Shown here: positions 1 to 7,056 of the stretch, one piece after another
Position numbering within the stretch: position 1 is the stretch's first letter
How the letters are laid out: each line of letters opens with the position of its first letter
NCBI GenBank assembly: GCA_035292625.1
Contig: DATDPS010000253.1
Coordinates: 1-62,339 of the forward strand
DNA: 62,339 bases
Direction of reading: 5' to 3'
DNA from: SHZL01 sp035292625
GTDB lineage: Bacteria > Pseudomonadota > Gammaproteobacteria > Xanthomonadales > SZUA-36
The notes under the pieces: generated by a model
Told to the model about the DNA's origin: nothing
Database searches by the model: none
The model's input: the letters and a program-made list of their open reading frames with translations, nothing else
Position numbers and translations under genes: made by a program

Positions 1-1529
1 AGGGCCGAGGCATGCGCCGCATGGTGCTGCACGCGCAACACCGGCAGACCTTGCTGCTGCGCCCAGCGGCTGCTGGCATAACCGGGATGCAGGTCGCAGA
101 CAATTTGCCGGCAGTCCACGCCATGGAGATCTTGCAGATCACCGATGACGTGTTTGAAGACCGCAAGACTCCTGGGGCTTTCCAGGTCACCGATGTGCGG
201 TGTGATAACCAGGCGGTCGTCCCAGGCCAGTGCCACCGTGACTTTCATGTGGCCGCCGACCGCCAGCGTCGGCACGTCCAGCGCAGCCGGTAAAGTTCGC
301 TCCAGCGGAGCAGTGCCACGCCCCAGGCGTATCGTCCGGGCGAGCCCGGCAATCGACCGCAGCACCGGATCGTCGGCCGGCCGGACTATCGGGCGATCAT
401 GGTTCAGGAATGCGTCGGCTATGCCGTTCAGCCGTTGTGCCGCCTCGTCGTTGGCGGTGATGACCGGCTCGCCGCTGATGTTGCCAGAAGTTGCCACGAG
501 CGGCCGGCCGAACTGCTGGAGCAGCAGGTGATGCAGCGGGCTATACGGCAGGAACACGCCAAGCTCTTGCAACCCCGGCGCAAGGGCCGGGCTGAGCGCT
601 GTCGCCAACCGCTTTTTCACCAGCACGATCGGCCTTGCCGGGCCCAGGATCGCTTGCTGCGCCACTGCGTCGAGCTGGAGCTCTGCGCGCATGGCGTCGA
701 GGCCATCGGCGCCGCGTGCGGGAAACATCACCGCCAGGGGTTTGTGTGGCCGCATTTTGCGTTCCCGCAAGCGCCGCACGGCCGCATCATTGGTGGCATC
801 GCACACGAGGTGATAGCCCCCCACCCCTTTCACCGCAACGGTTTCACCCTGTTGCAGCGCGGCAATGGCGGCCCTGATCGCGGCCGCGCTACCGGTTTCC
901 ATCAACATGGGATCGCTGCCCCGGACAAATTCAAGCCGGGGGCCGCAGGCCGGGCAGGCCAGGGGCTGGGCGTGGAAGCGCCGGTCCAGCGGCGACTCGT
1001 ATTCGCGCCGGCAGTCTTCGCACAAGGGGAAGCCTGCCATGGACGTATTGGGGCGGTCATACGGCATCGCCGTGATGAGGGTGTAGCGCGGGCCACACTG
1101 CGTGCAATTGATAAACGGGTAGGCAAAGCGGCGCTCAGTGGGCGCGCTCATTTCCGCCACGCAGTCCGGGCAGGTATAGAGGTCGGGCGGGACGTGGATT
1201 TCGGATTCCCCCAACACCTGGCTGGCAAGAATTTCAAATGATGCGCTGTCCTGCCATTGGCCCGGCTGGGACGACGCCAGAAGAGGCAGCGCCAGCGGCG
1301 GCGCGCCGTGGACCAGGGTGTGTTCGAGCCGATCGAGGTCGTGGGCCGACCCCTCGGCGTGGATGAAAACCTTGCCGGAACCGTTCGCCACCGAGCCGGT
1401 GAGGCCCAGTCCGTGCGCGGTCCGGTACACAAACGGACGATAACCGACGCCCTGTACCCGGCCGGTGACAATGATGTCCCGTGCCTGGCAAGCGTCATCC
1501 TGGCTACCGCCTTGCGCTGCCACGGTCAT
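1..1529 (-). CDS. hypF: HypF carbamoyltransferase, [NiFe]-hydrogenase maturation (3' end outside window)
   Basis: HypF takes the carbamoyl group of carbamoyl phosphate and, with HypE, makes the cyanide ligands of the NiFe centre. About 509 codons are present; the family is usually 750-780 aa, so roughly the last third lies beyond the left edge. Visible in order: an N-terminal acylphosphatase domain (VTGRVQGVGYRPFVYR near residues 21-36), the CxxC zinc-finger region (YTCPDC, and INCTQCGPRYT), a YrdC-like domain with KPLAVMFP and VATSGN, and the start of the Kae1-like domain (VQHHAAHASA at the edge). The ATG at 1529 overlaps nothing but lies one base from the hypD stop, so the genes are probably translationally coupled. 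It is the last visible gene of hypCABDF. HypE, the obligate partner, is not in the window and may follow on the left. Confidence 0.95.
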   Translation of the reverse strand, partial: MTVAAQGGSQDDACQARDIIVTGRVQGVGYRPFVYRTAHGLGLTGSVANGSGKVFIHAEGSAHDLDRLEHTLVHGAPPLALPLLASSQPGQWQDSASFEILASQVLGESEIHVPPDLYTCPDCVAEMSAPTERRFAYPFINCTQCGPRYTLITAMPYDRPNTSMAGFPLCEDCRREYESPLDRRFHAQPLACPACGPRLEFVRGSDPMLMETGSAAAIRAAIAALQQGETVAVKGVGGYHLVCDATNDAAVRRLRERKMRPHKPLAVMFPARGADGLDAMRAELQLDAVAQQAILGPARPIVLVKKRLATALSPALAPGLQELGVFLPYSPLHHLLLQQFGRPLVATSGNISGEPVITANDEAAQRLNGIADAFLNHDRPIVRPADDPVLRSIAGLARTIRLGRGTAPLERTLPAALDVPTLAVGGHMKVTVALAWDDRLVITPHIGDLESPRSLAVFKHVIGDLQDLHGVDCRQIVCDLHPGYASSRWAQQQGLPVLRVQHHAAHASA

Positions 1530-1530
1530 G

Positions 1531-2658
1531 TCAATGTGCCGTTGCGGGCAGGTTAGCGGTCGTTGCAAGCGCCGGTTCGCGAACACCCGAAGCCCACCAG
1601 ATGCGGCAGGCGCCTTCGTCGGACACCATGCAGGGCCCAACCGGTTTGCGCGGCGTGCAGGCGCGGCCAAACAGGATGCATTCGTTGGGATAGATCTTGC
1701 CCAGCACCACGCGCGCACAGCCACAACCCGGCGGCATTTCTCCGGCCCGCTTACGGTCGGCGTCGGGTTGAATGGTGAAGCGCACCCGGGCGTCGTATTG
1801 CGCCAGTTCCGGCTTCAGGGCAAAGCCCGATGCCGGGATGATGCCCACGCCCCGCCAGTTGGCATCCACAACGTCCATGGTCTGCCGCAACACCCGCTGC
1901 GCCGTGCGGTTACCGCCCGGCCTGGCTACGTGCGCATAACAGTTGTCGAGAAACACCCGCCCCTCGATGTGCTGGCGCAACACCGAGTACATCGCGGCCA
2001 GCAGGCTGTCCGTGGTGAACCCGGCCACCGCGGCAGGAAGGTGATGCTTCTCCGCCACGAACGCCCATTCCTCGGGACCCATCACGGTTGACACGTGACC
2101 CGGGGCGATCAGGGCATTGAATCCTGGGGACTCGCTGTCCAGCAACATGGCCACGGCTGGCCATGTCAGCCGGCCGGACAGCAGCACCGTCAGGTTGTCC
2201 GGCAGACCCTGCGCAACCAGACCTGCCACCGGCGCGGTGGTGGTTTCAAATCCGGCGGCGAAAAAAACCACCTGCCGGGCCGCGTTGGTCCTGGCGATGG
2301 CCAGCACTTCCTCGGGCGAGGACACCGGCCGGACATCGCCGCCCGCGGTTCGGGCTTGCTCCAGTGAGCGGGGTTCGGCTTTTGGTCCGTTGCACGGCAC
2401 GCGCAGCATGTCACCAAACGCGGCGACGATCATGCCGGGACGCTGCGCCAACCGGATGGCGGCAAAGATGTCTTCCTCGGGACAGACACAGACCGGGCAG
2501 CCAGGACCCGGGATGAGCTCAACCTGCGCCGGCAGGGCGCCACGTAGGCCGGCCATCGAGATGGAGCGTTCGTGCCCGCCACAGACGTTCATGACCCGCA
2601 CCTTGCCGGGCAAAGGCAACGCCCTGATGCGTTCCAGCCAGAACTGCTCCCTGGGCAC
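1531..2658 (-). CDS. hypD: HypD hydrogenase maturation protein
   Basis: With HypC, HypD forms the scaffold on which the Fe(CN)2CO unit of the NiFe site is assembled. At 375 aa it has the normal family length. Key motifs are present: VCGGHE with catalytic-type Cys26, GPGCPVC with Cys54 and Cys57, and the C-terminal cysteines of the 4Fe-4S cluster (GCGCARVV, NECILFG, CTPRKPVGPC). The first motif reads CGGHERSI, whereas many HypD proteins have CGGHTH, so this is a variant branch. The gene lies 19 bp after hypB and one base before hypF. Confidence 0.95.
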   Translation of the reverse strand: MPREQFWLERIRALPLPGKVRVMNVCGGHERSISMAGLRGALPAQVELIPGPGCPVCVCPEEDIFAAIRLAQRPGMIVAAFGDMLRVPCNGPKAEPRSLEQARTAGGDVRPVSSPEEVLAIARTNAARQVVFFAAGFETTTAPVAGLVAQGLPDNLTVLLSGRLTWPAVAMLLDSESPGFNALIAPGHVSTVMGPEEWAFVAEKHHLPAAVAGFTTDSLLAAMYSVLRQHIEGRVFLDNCYAHVARPGGNRTAQRVLRQTMDVVDANWRGVGIIPASGFALKPELAQYDARVRFTIQPDADRKRAGEMPPGCGCARVVLGKIYPNECILFGRACTPRKPVGPCMVSDEGACRIWWASGVREPALATTANLPATAH

Positions 2659-2677
2659 GGCTTGTAGCTCCTGTCCC

Positions 2678-3517
2678 CTATCCCGCTGCGCCGCTGACGT
2701 GCGGGACTGCAGCGTCCGGGTGCCGGTGCATGTGCTTGTGCCCTTGCTTGTTGCGATGCACCATTTCGCCGGCGCAGTGGTCGGTGACGTGTTGGCGCAG
2801 CCAGTCCGTCCAGGGTTTGAGGCTGTCCGGACGGCGAACCGAGAGCGTCAGCACGGCGGCTTCATTGGCCAATTCACGCACGTGCCGTTCGGCTTTGGCG
2901 GGGTCGAAGTCATCCATGAAATCGAGAAAATCGGCCTTGGTCAGCAGCACCAGGTCGGCGACGCGGAACATCACCGGGTACTTGGCCGGCTTGTCATCGC
3001 CCTCGGTGACCGAGAGCAGGGTCACACTGGCATGGTGACCCAGGTCGAAGCTGGCCGGGCAGACCAGGTTACCGACGTTTTCGATGAACAGCAGATCGAC
3101 CTGGTCCAGGTCCAGCGCATGCAAAGCGTCATGCACCATGTGGGCATCGAGGTGGCAGGCCTGGCCGGTGGTGATCTGCACGGCTGGCACACCCCGGGCG
3201 CGAATCCTCACCGCGTCGTTTTCGGTTTCGAGGTCGCCCTCGATCACGGCAATGCGAAATTCCTTGCCGAGCGCATCGATGGTGGCTTCCAGCAGGCTGG
3301 TTTTGCCGGAACCGGGCGCCGACATCAGGTTGATCGCCAGTACGCCATGGTGGTCGAAATGCTCGCGGTTGTGCGCGGCCTGGTGATCGTTTTCATGCAG
3401 TAAACCGGCCAACACTTCCACCGACGACTTGCCGGCAGCAGTGCGCTCCAGCTTACCCCCGGCCTGCACCAGGTGCGCATTGGCGGGCGTTACGGAACAG
3501 CCGCAGGTGTCACACAT
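2678..3517 (-). CDS. hypB: HypB GTPase, nickel insertion
   Basis: HypB is a GTP-hydrolysing metallochaperone that works with HypA to load nickel into the hydrogenase large subunit. The 279-aa protein starts with MCDTCGC (Cys2, Cys5, Cys7), the high-affinity nickel motif. It carries a P-loop (SAPGSGKTS near residue 66-74), IEGDLET, and the NKxD-like region LLTKADFLD. The tail is unusual: the last ~35 residues hold eight histidines, including HKHMHRH. His-rich stretches in HypB are known mainly near the N terminus, where they store nickel. The start overlaps the end of hypA by 8 bp. Confidence 0.95.
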   Translation of the reverse strand: MCDTCGCSVTPANAHLVQAGGKLERTAAGKSSVEVLAGLLHENDHQAAHNREHFDHHGVLAINLMSAPGSGKTSLLEATIDALGKEFRIAVIEGDLETENDAVRIRARGVPAVQITTGQACHLDAHMVHDALHALDLDQVDLLFIENVGNLVCPASFDLGHHASVTLLSVTEGDDKPAKYPVMFRVADLVLLTKADFLDFMDDFDPAKAERHVRELANEAAVLTLSVRRPDSLKPWTDWLRQHVTDHCAGEMVHRNKQGHKHMHRHPDAAVPHVSGAAG

Positions 3518-3938
3518 GTCTCTTTTCCTTAACGTCTTCCGTCATTCCAGACTGCCGCAGGCAGGTCTGGAATCCAGGGATTACATCGCTCACCTGCCGG
3601 GAATACTCCAGCCGCAGCAGCAACAGCTCATCACCGGCCGTGAGGTTTACCCGCCAGTCACCGCAGGCGCCGCACAACAGGCGGTTGGCAACGGCCTCGT
3701 TATCCGCGCCGCAAGTCCTGCAGTGCACCCGCACCGGACCAGTGTGAATTTCGAGCTCAGCTGCGCCCGCCACGGTTCCGGCCCGTGCAACCTCAAACGC
3801 CCGCTGCAATAACAGCGGCTCCACCCCGGACAGGGGACCAACCGACAGCACCACGCGTTCGATGACCGCCGCCCCTTGAGCGGCGGCCGACTGCTCCAGC
3901 TGGGCCATCAGCGCCTGGCAAATGGCGAGCTCATGCAC
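3510..3938 (-). CDS. hypA: HypA nickel metallochaperone with repeat-derived C-terminal extension
   Basis: HypA delivers nickel to the hydrogenase precursor with HypB. The GTG start at 3938 is chosen because HypA needs His at position 2 and Glu at 3 for nickel binding, and this start gives VHELAICQAL. An upstream ATG at 3962 would bury that motif. The zinc site is present as two CxxC pairs (Cys73/76 and Cys89/92). The usual fold ends near residue 111 (LLLLRLE). About 30 further residues follow, including IPGFQTCLRQSGMTE, encoded by a palindromic repeat at 3544-3573. The total is 142 aa against about 115 in the family. The GTG overlaps the hypC stop (GTGCATGA). Confidence 0.92.
   Translation of the reverse strand: MHELAICQALMAQLEQSAAAQGAAVIERVVLSVGPLSGVEPLLLQRAFEVARAGTVAGAAELEIHTGPVRVHCRTCGADNEAVANRLLCGACGDWRVNLTAGDELLLLRLEYSRQVSDVIPGFQTCLRQSGMTEDVKEKRHV
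3544..3573. repeat. Palindromic repeat inside the 3' end of hypA
   Basis: ATTCCAGA (3544-3551) and CTGCC (3552-3556) pair with GGCAG (3560-3564) and TCTGGAAT (3566-3573) around a 3-nt loop with a single bulged G. Read in the hypA frame it encodes the GFQTCLRQSGMTE-type peptide that dispersed intergenic repeats often give. I infer that a mobile palindromic unit inserted here and lengthened HypA. Confidence 0.7.
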
Positions 3939-4206
3939 GGACTTCGGTTTCCTGGCCGGCACTCGAGACCTGCAGTGCCTCGTTCTCGCGCTGCAGCATC
4001 TCGTCGTAGAGTTCCCACGCAGAGTGTGCGTCCGTTTCGCTCATTTTCTGGATGGCGTTACCTACATGGATCATCAGGAGGTCACCCACGCGGATGTCCT
4101 CGTGCTGCAGCAGGAACAGGCTGGCCTTGCGCTCGATACCGCGCGCCTCGCAACGCGCCGTGAAGCCATTGATTTCCATCACCCGCATCGGCACGCCCAG
4201 GCACAT
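3931..4206 (-). CDS. hypC: HypC/HupF-family hydrogenase maturation chaperone
   Basis: HypC carries the Fe(CN)2CO group and binds the large-subunit precursor. The ATG at 4206 is chosen over 4230 because the mature family begins Met-Cys and Cys2 is the essential residue; here it reads MCLGVPMRV. A GGAGA ribosome-binding sequence lies just upstream. The product is 91 aa, normal length, with the DLLMIHVGNAIQKMSE stretch typical of the beta-barrel and C-terminal helix. It is first in hypCABDF and overlaps hypA by 8 bp. Confidence 0.93.
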   Translation of the reverse strand: MCLGVPMRVMEINGFTARCEARGIERKASLFLLQHEDIRVGDLLMIHVGNAIQKMSETDAHSAWELYDEMLQRENEALQVSSAGQETEVRA

Positions 4207-4254
4207 TCGGGTTTCTCCGCTGATCCGCAATCAGGCAATTCATGTAGTGCACTG

Positions 4255-4324
4255 ACTCTATTTCATTTTTCCACCGGTTCAATTGATCCCGGTCAATATG
4301 ATTCCTGATTCGGAACTTTATGAT
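4255..4324. promoter_or_regulatory. Divergent FNR/DNR-type control region between hypC and the hydrogenase operon
   Basis: TTGATCCCGGTCAA (4283-4296) fits the FNR/DNR half-site consensus TTGAT-N4-(A/G)TCAA. On the plus strand TATGAT (4319-4324) would be a -10 box with +1 near 4331, which puts the site at -41.5. On the minus strand TAGAGT (4260 down to 4255) would give +1 near 4248, also at -41.5. The -41.5 position is that of class II FNR-activated promoters. The coordinates are read directly; regulation is inferred. Confidence 0.65.
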
Positions 4325-4388
4325 TAGGGTGTATCAGCGAAATCTGATTCAACTTTAGCAATAAACAAAGGTACCTCGCGCCGCGAAC

Positions 4389-4892
4389 ATGAGGACACCG
4401 TCGCACAAGAAGCACGTCCTGGTCATGGGTGTCGGCAACACCTTGCTGCAGGATGACGGTGTCGGCATCCACGTGACCAACCGGTTGCGTGCGGAGAACG
4501 AAGCACAAAGGAATGTTGCATACCTCGATGGCGGCACCATTGGCCTCTCCCTGCTACCCAGCGTCGAGGACGCTGACGCGCTGATCATCGTTGACGCGGC
4601 AGAAATGAATGCTCCACCGGGCACCGTGCGGATTTTCCGCGACGCGGAAATCGAACGGCAGATGTCCGGCCGTAAACGCAGCGTGCACGAAGTTGCGATA
4701 TCCGACCTCTTGTCCGCCGCCTCACTGCGGGGCACCTGTCCGGCGCAATGCGCGCTGGTGGCCATCCAGCCATTTTCCACCGACCTGGGCCTGGAGCCGA
4801 CCCCACTCATACAGGCTGCAATTCTCACCGCTTGCGCCGCCGTTAATGAACTTACCGGGGAACTTACCCGGGGATACCAACATGAAACGTGA
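4389..4892 (+). CDS. hynD: [NiFe]-hydrogenase maturation endopeptidase (HupD/HynD type)
   Basis: This protease removes the C-terminal peptide of the large subunit after nickel insertion. The 167-aa protein has GVGNTLLQDDGVGIHV at the N terminus, IIVDAAE in the middle and SVHEVAISDLL. These correspond to the three nickel-sensing ligands (acidic, Asp, His) of the HybD/HupD family, with Asp where HybD has Glu16. It is the first gene of the rightward operon, about 58 bp after the inferred transcription start. It overlaps the next gene by 11 bp. Confidence 0.9.
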   Translation: MRTPSHKKHVLVMGVGNTLLQDDGVGIHVTNRLRAENEAQRNVAYLDGGTIGLSLLPSVEDADALIIVDAAEMNAPPGTVRIFRDAEIERQMSGRKRSVHEVAISDLLSAASLRGTCPAQCALVAIQPFSTDLGLEPTPLIQAAILTACAAVNELTGELTRGYQHET

Positions 4893-5316
4893 CACCAGCG
4901 CCCCGTGCATGACCACCCGGACGACCGGCATGGCTTACTCGATCCTGTCCGAAATTGCCCAACGCCTGCAGTTGCTGGCGGAACGGAATGAAACTTCGGC
5001 CATTGACCTGCGCAGTTTGCCCATGACCCAGGCGGATCGCGACCAGCTGGAAGCAATGCTGGGTCGCGGAGAGGTCAGCGCCCGCCTGGAAATCGCGGGC
5101 CCCAGCGAGGTGTGGGAAACCGCATATGCAGGTGTGTGGTGGATTCGTCACATGGGTGCAGGGGGGCGTATCGCCACCGAAGAAATCGCCGTGACCCGCA
5201 GCCCGGAAATCCTTCTGACCCACCCGCAGGATGTGACCGCGGCTGCCTTGCGGATACGCACGGAATTCAACCGTGGCACGACGGATGAACCCGCATTGGA
5301 GGCCTCCCATGTCTGA
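4882..5316 (+). CDS. hupH: HupH/HyaF-like hydrogenase expression/formation protein
   Basis: A 144-aa protein matching the HupH/HyaF C-terminal domain family. The clearest stretch is GRGEVSARLEIAGPSEVWETAYAGVWWIRH. These proteins assist small-subunit assembly or Fe-S cluster quality control. Family HupH proteins are near 280 aa with two related domains, so this is a single-domain version. The ATG at 4882 overlaps the upstream protease gene, and the end overlaps hynS by 8 bp. Its exact role is not proven for any single-domain member I know of. Confidence 0.8.
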   Translation: MKRDTSAPCMTTRTTGMAYSILSEIAQRLQLLAERNETSAIDLRSLPMTQADRDQLEAMLGRGEVSARLEIAGPSEVWETAYAGVWWIRHMGAGGRIATEEIAVTRSPEILLTHPQDVTAAALRIRTEFNRGTTDEPALEASHV

Positions 5317-6367
5317 ACAGAAAACACTGGGCGAGATGCTGAATGAACGCGGCGTTTCCCGCCGCGCTTTCCTCAAGTATGCGTCCTATACCGCCTCGAT
5401 CCTGGCCCTGCCGCCGGGTGCGGCGACCGCCATCGCGCAAGGCCTGGCCAGCGCGCGCCGGCAGTCGGTCATCTGGCTGTCCTTCCAGGAGTGCACCGGC
5501 TGCACCGAATCGATCACCCGCGCCAGCGGCCCTTCGATTGAAGACCTGATATTCGATTTCATTTCTCTGGACTACCACCACACCCTGCAGAATGCTTCCG
5601 GTCATGCGGCCGAGCAGGCGCGACTTACCGCCATGGAAGAAAACGCCGGCAAGTATATCGTCATCGTGGACGGCTCGGTGCCGCTCAAGGATGACGGCGT
5701 ATATTCGACCATTGCGGGCATGACCAACCTGCAGATGCTGCAAGAGACGGTGGAGAACGCGTTTGCCGTGATCGCCGTCGGCAGTTGTGCCGCGTTCGGG
5801 GGCATTCCCGGCGCCAATCCCAACCCGACCGGCGCCGTGCCGATTTCGCAGATTGTCACGGACAAACCGCTGATCAACATTTCCGGCTGCCCGCCGATCC
5901 CGGAAGCGATGACCGGCACCATTGCCTACCTTTTGTCGTTTGGAACCATACCGGAACTCGATCATCTCGGCCGGCCCAAAGCCTTTTTTGGCGAAACCAT
6001 CCACGACCGTTGCTACCGGCGGCCATTTTACGAACGCGGCATGTTCGCCAGGAGCTTCGATGACGAAGGCGCACGCCAGGGCTGGTGCCTGTACGAATTG
6101 GGTTGCAAAGGCCCGGTCACCTACAACGCCTGCGCCACGCTGAAATGGAATGGCGGCGTGTCCTTCCCCATCCAGTCCGGCCATGGTTGCCTGGGTTGTG
6201 CGGAGCCCAATTTCTGGGATATGGGCGGATTCTACCAACCTCTCGCCACCGCCACGGGTGATTCAACCCGCTGGGTTGCGGGCGCGGCCGTGGCCGGCGC
6301 TGCCATCGGAGCGGCGGCTGCCCTGGCGGCGCGGCAGAAACGCAAAAAAATACTGCAGGAGGGTTGA
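5309..6367 (+). CDS. hynS: [NiFe]-hydrogenase small subunit, Isp type (HynS)
   Basis: This is the electron-transfer subunit of the periplasmic uptake hydrogenase. The ATG at 5309 follows GGAGG and gives 352 aa. A Tat signal (SRRAFLK, Arg18-Arg19) shows folded export. Proximal-cluster cysteines appear in ECTGCTES (Cys62, Cys65) and VGSCAAFGG; other cluster residues are in SGCPP, HDRCYRR, LGCKGP and GCLGCAEPNFWD. The extra cysteines of the O2-tolerant 4Fe-3S cluster are absent: Gly replaces Cys in both CTGC and FGGI. A hydrophobic Ala/Gly-rich C-terminal helix before RQKRKK anchors it to the membrane. Confidence 0.95.
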   Translation: MSEQKTLGEMLNERGVSRRAFLKYASYTASILALPPGAATAIAQGLASARRQSVIWLSFQECTGCTESITRASGPSIEDLIFDFISLDYHHTLQNASGHAAEQARLTAMEENAGKYIVIVDGSVPLKDDGVYSTIAGMTNLQMLQETVENAFAVIAVGSCAAFGGIPGANPNPTGAVPISQIVTDKPLINISGCPPIPEAMTGTIAYLLSFGTIPELDHLGRPKAFFGETIHDRCYRRPFYERGMFARSFDDEGARQGWCLYELGCKGPVTYNACATLKWNGGVSFPIQSGHGCLGCAEPNFWDMGGFYQPLATATGDSTRWVAGAAVAGAAIGAAAALAARQKRKKILQEG

Positions 6368-6368
6368 C

Positions 6369-7028
6369 ATGATGCTGCTTGAATTTGCCCGCGGACCGGC
6401 AATGCAAATTGCCCTGACGGTGTTTGTATTCGGCGTCTGCTACCGTCTCTTTTCGCTGTTTCTGCTGTGGCGCACGCAGGATTCATCGGCAGGCAGCACC
6501 CGCCAGCGGCCGGTGGTGGTGGCCGCGGCGCGCGAGATCATTCGCCGCCTGTGGCCGCAAGCCGCCTACAAACAGCGCACCCTGTTCGCGCTGATCAACG
6601 GCTACATCTTCCACCTCGGCCTCGCCATCGTCGTGTTTGCCCTGGCACCCCACATCCTCTTCTTCAAGGATTTGCTCGGCGTTTCCTGGCTGTCACTTCC
6701 GAACAACGTCATCTACGCCGTGGCGGTGGTTACCGTGGCCTCGATGGTTACCTCTCTGGTCCTGCGTTTTGCCCTCCCGGTCCTGCGCACCATCTCGACC
6801 TTTGATGACTATTTCAGCTGGTTGGTAACGTTTCTGCCAGTGATTACCGGGCTGATCGCCACCAGCCATCTGGGCGCGCCCTACGAGACCTTGCTGGCCA
6901 TTCACCTGCTCAGTGTTGCCCTGCTGCTCATCTGGCTGCCGTTCGGCAAGCTGATGCACTTCGTCTGGGTGTTTGTCACCCGCAGCCAAACCGGCGTGCA
7001 ACTCAGTCACCGTGGAGCGCAATTGTGA
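6369..7028 (+). CDS. isp1: Isp1, membrane cytochrome b of Isp-type hydrogenase
   Basis: Isp1 resembles the NarI/DsrM cytochrome b family and passes electrons from the hydrogenase into the membrane. The 219-aa protein has about five hydrophobic segments and histidines at 82, 95, 167, 179 and 197 in or near them; these are candidate b-heme ligands. The assignment rests on this topology, on phrases such as LLIWLPFGKLMHFVWVF, and on its place right after hynS (1-bp gap). A conventional HupC cytochrome b is not present. Confidence 0.87.
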   Translation: MMLLEFARGPAMQIALTVFVFGVCYRLFSLFLLWRTQDSSAGSTRQRPVVVAAAREIIRRLWPQAAYKQRTLFALINGYIFHLGLAIVVFALAPHILFFKDLLGVSWLSLPNNVIYAVAVVTVASMVTSLVLRFALPVLRTISTFDDYFSWLVTFLPVITGLIATSHLGAPYETLLAIHLLSVALLLIWLPFGKLMHFVWVFVTRSQTGVQLSHRGAQL

Positions 7029-7056
7029 GCGCCCGACTGCATGGAAGGAGCGAATC

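Noticed and set aside
399..1241. 280-codon plus-strand ORF opposite hypF
   Set aside because: It is the antisense of clear hypF motifs (acylphosphatase, CxxC fingers, YrdC) and resembles no family.
2117..3403. 428-codon plus-strand ORF opposite hypD and hypB
   Set aside because: Antisense shadow of two well-defined genes in GC-rich DNA.
4207..4388. Sigma-54 promoter for the hydrogenase operons
   Set aside because: No TGGCAC-N5-TTGC pattern on either strand; the FNR-type site with -10 boxes fits better.
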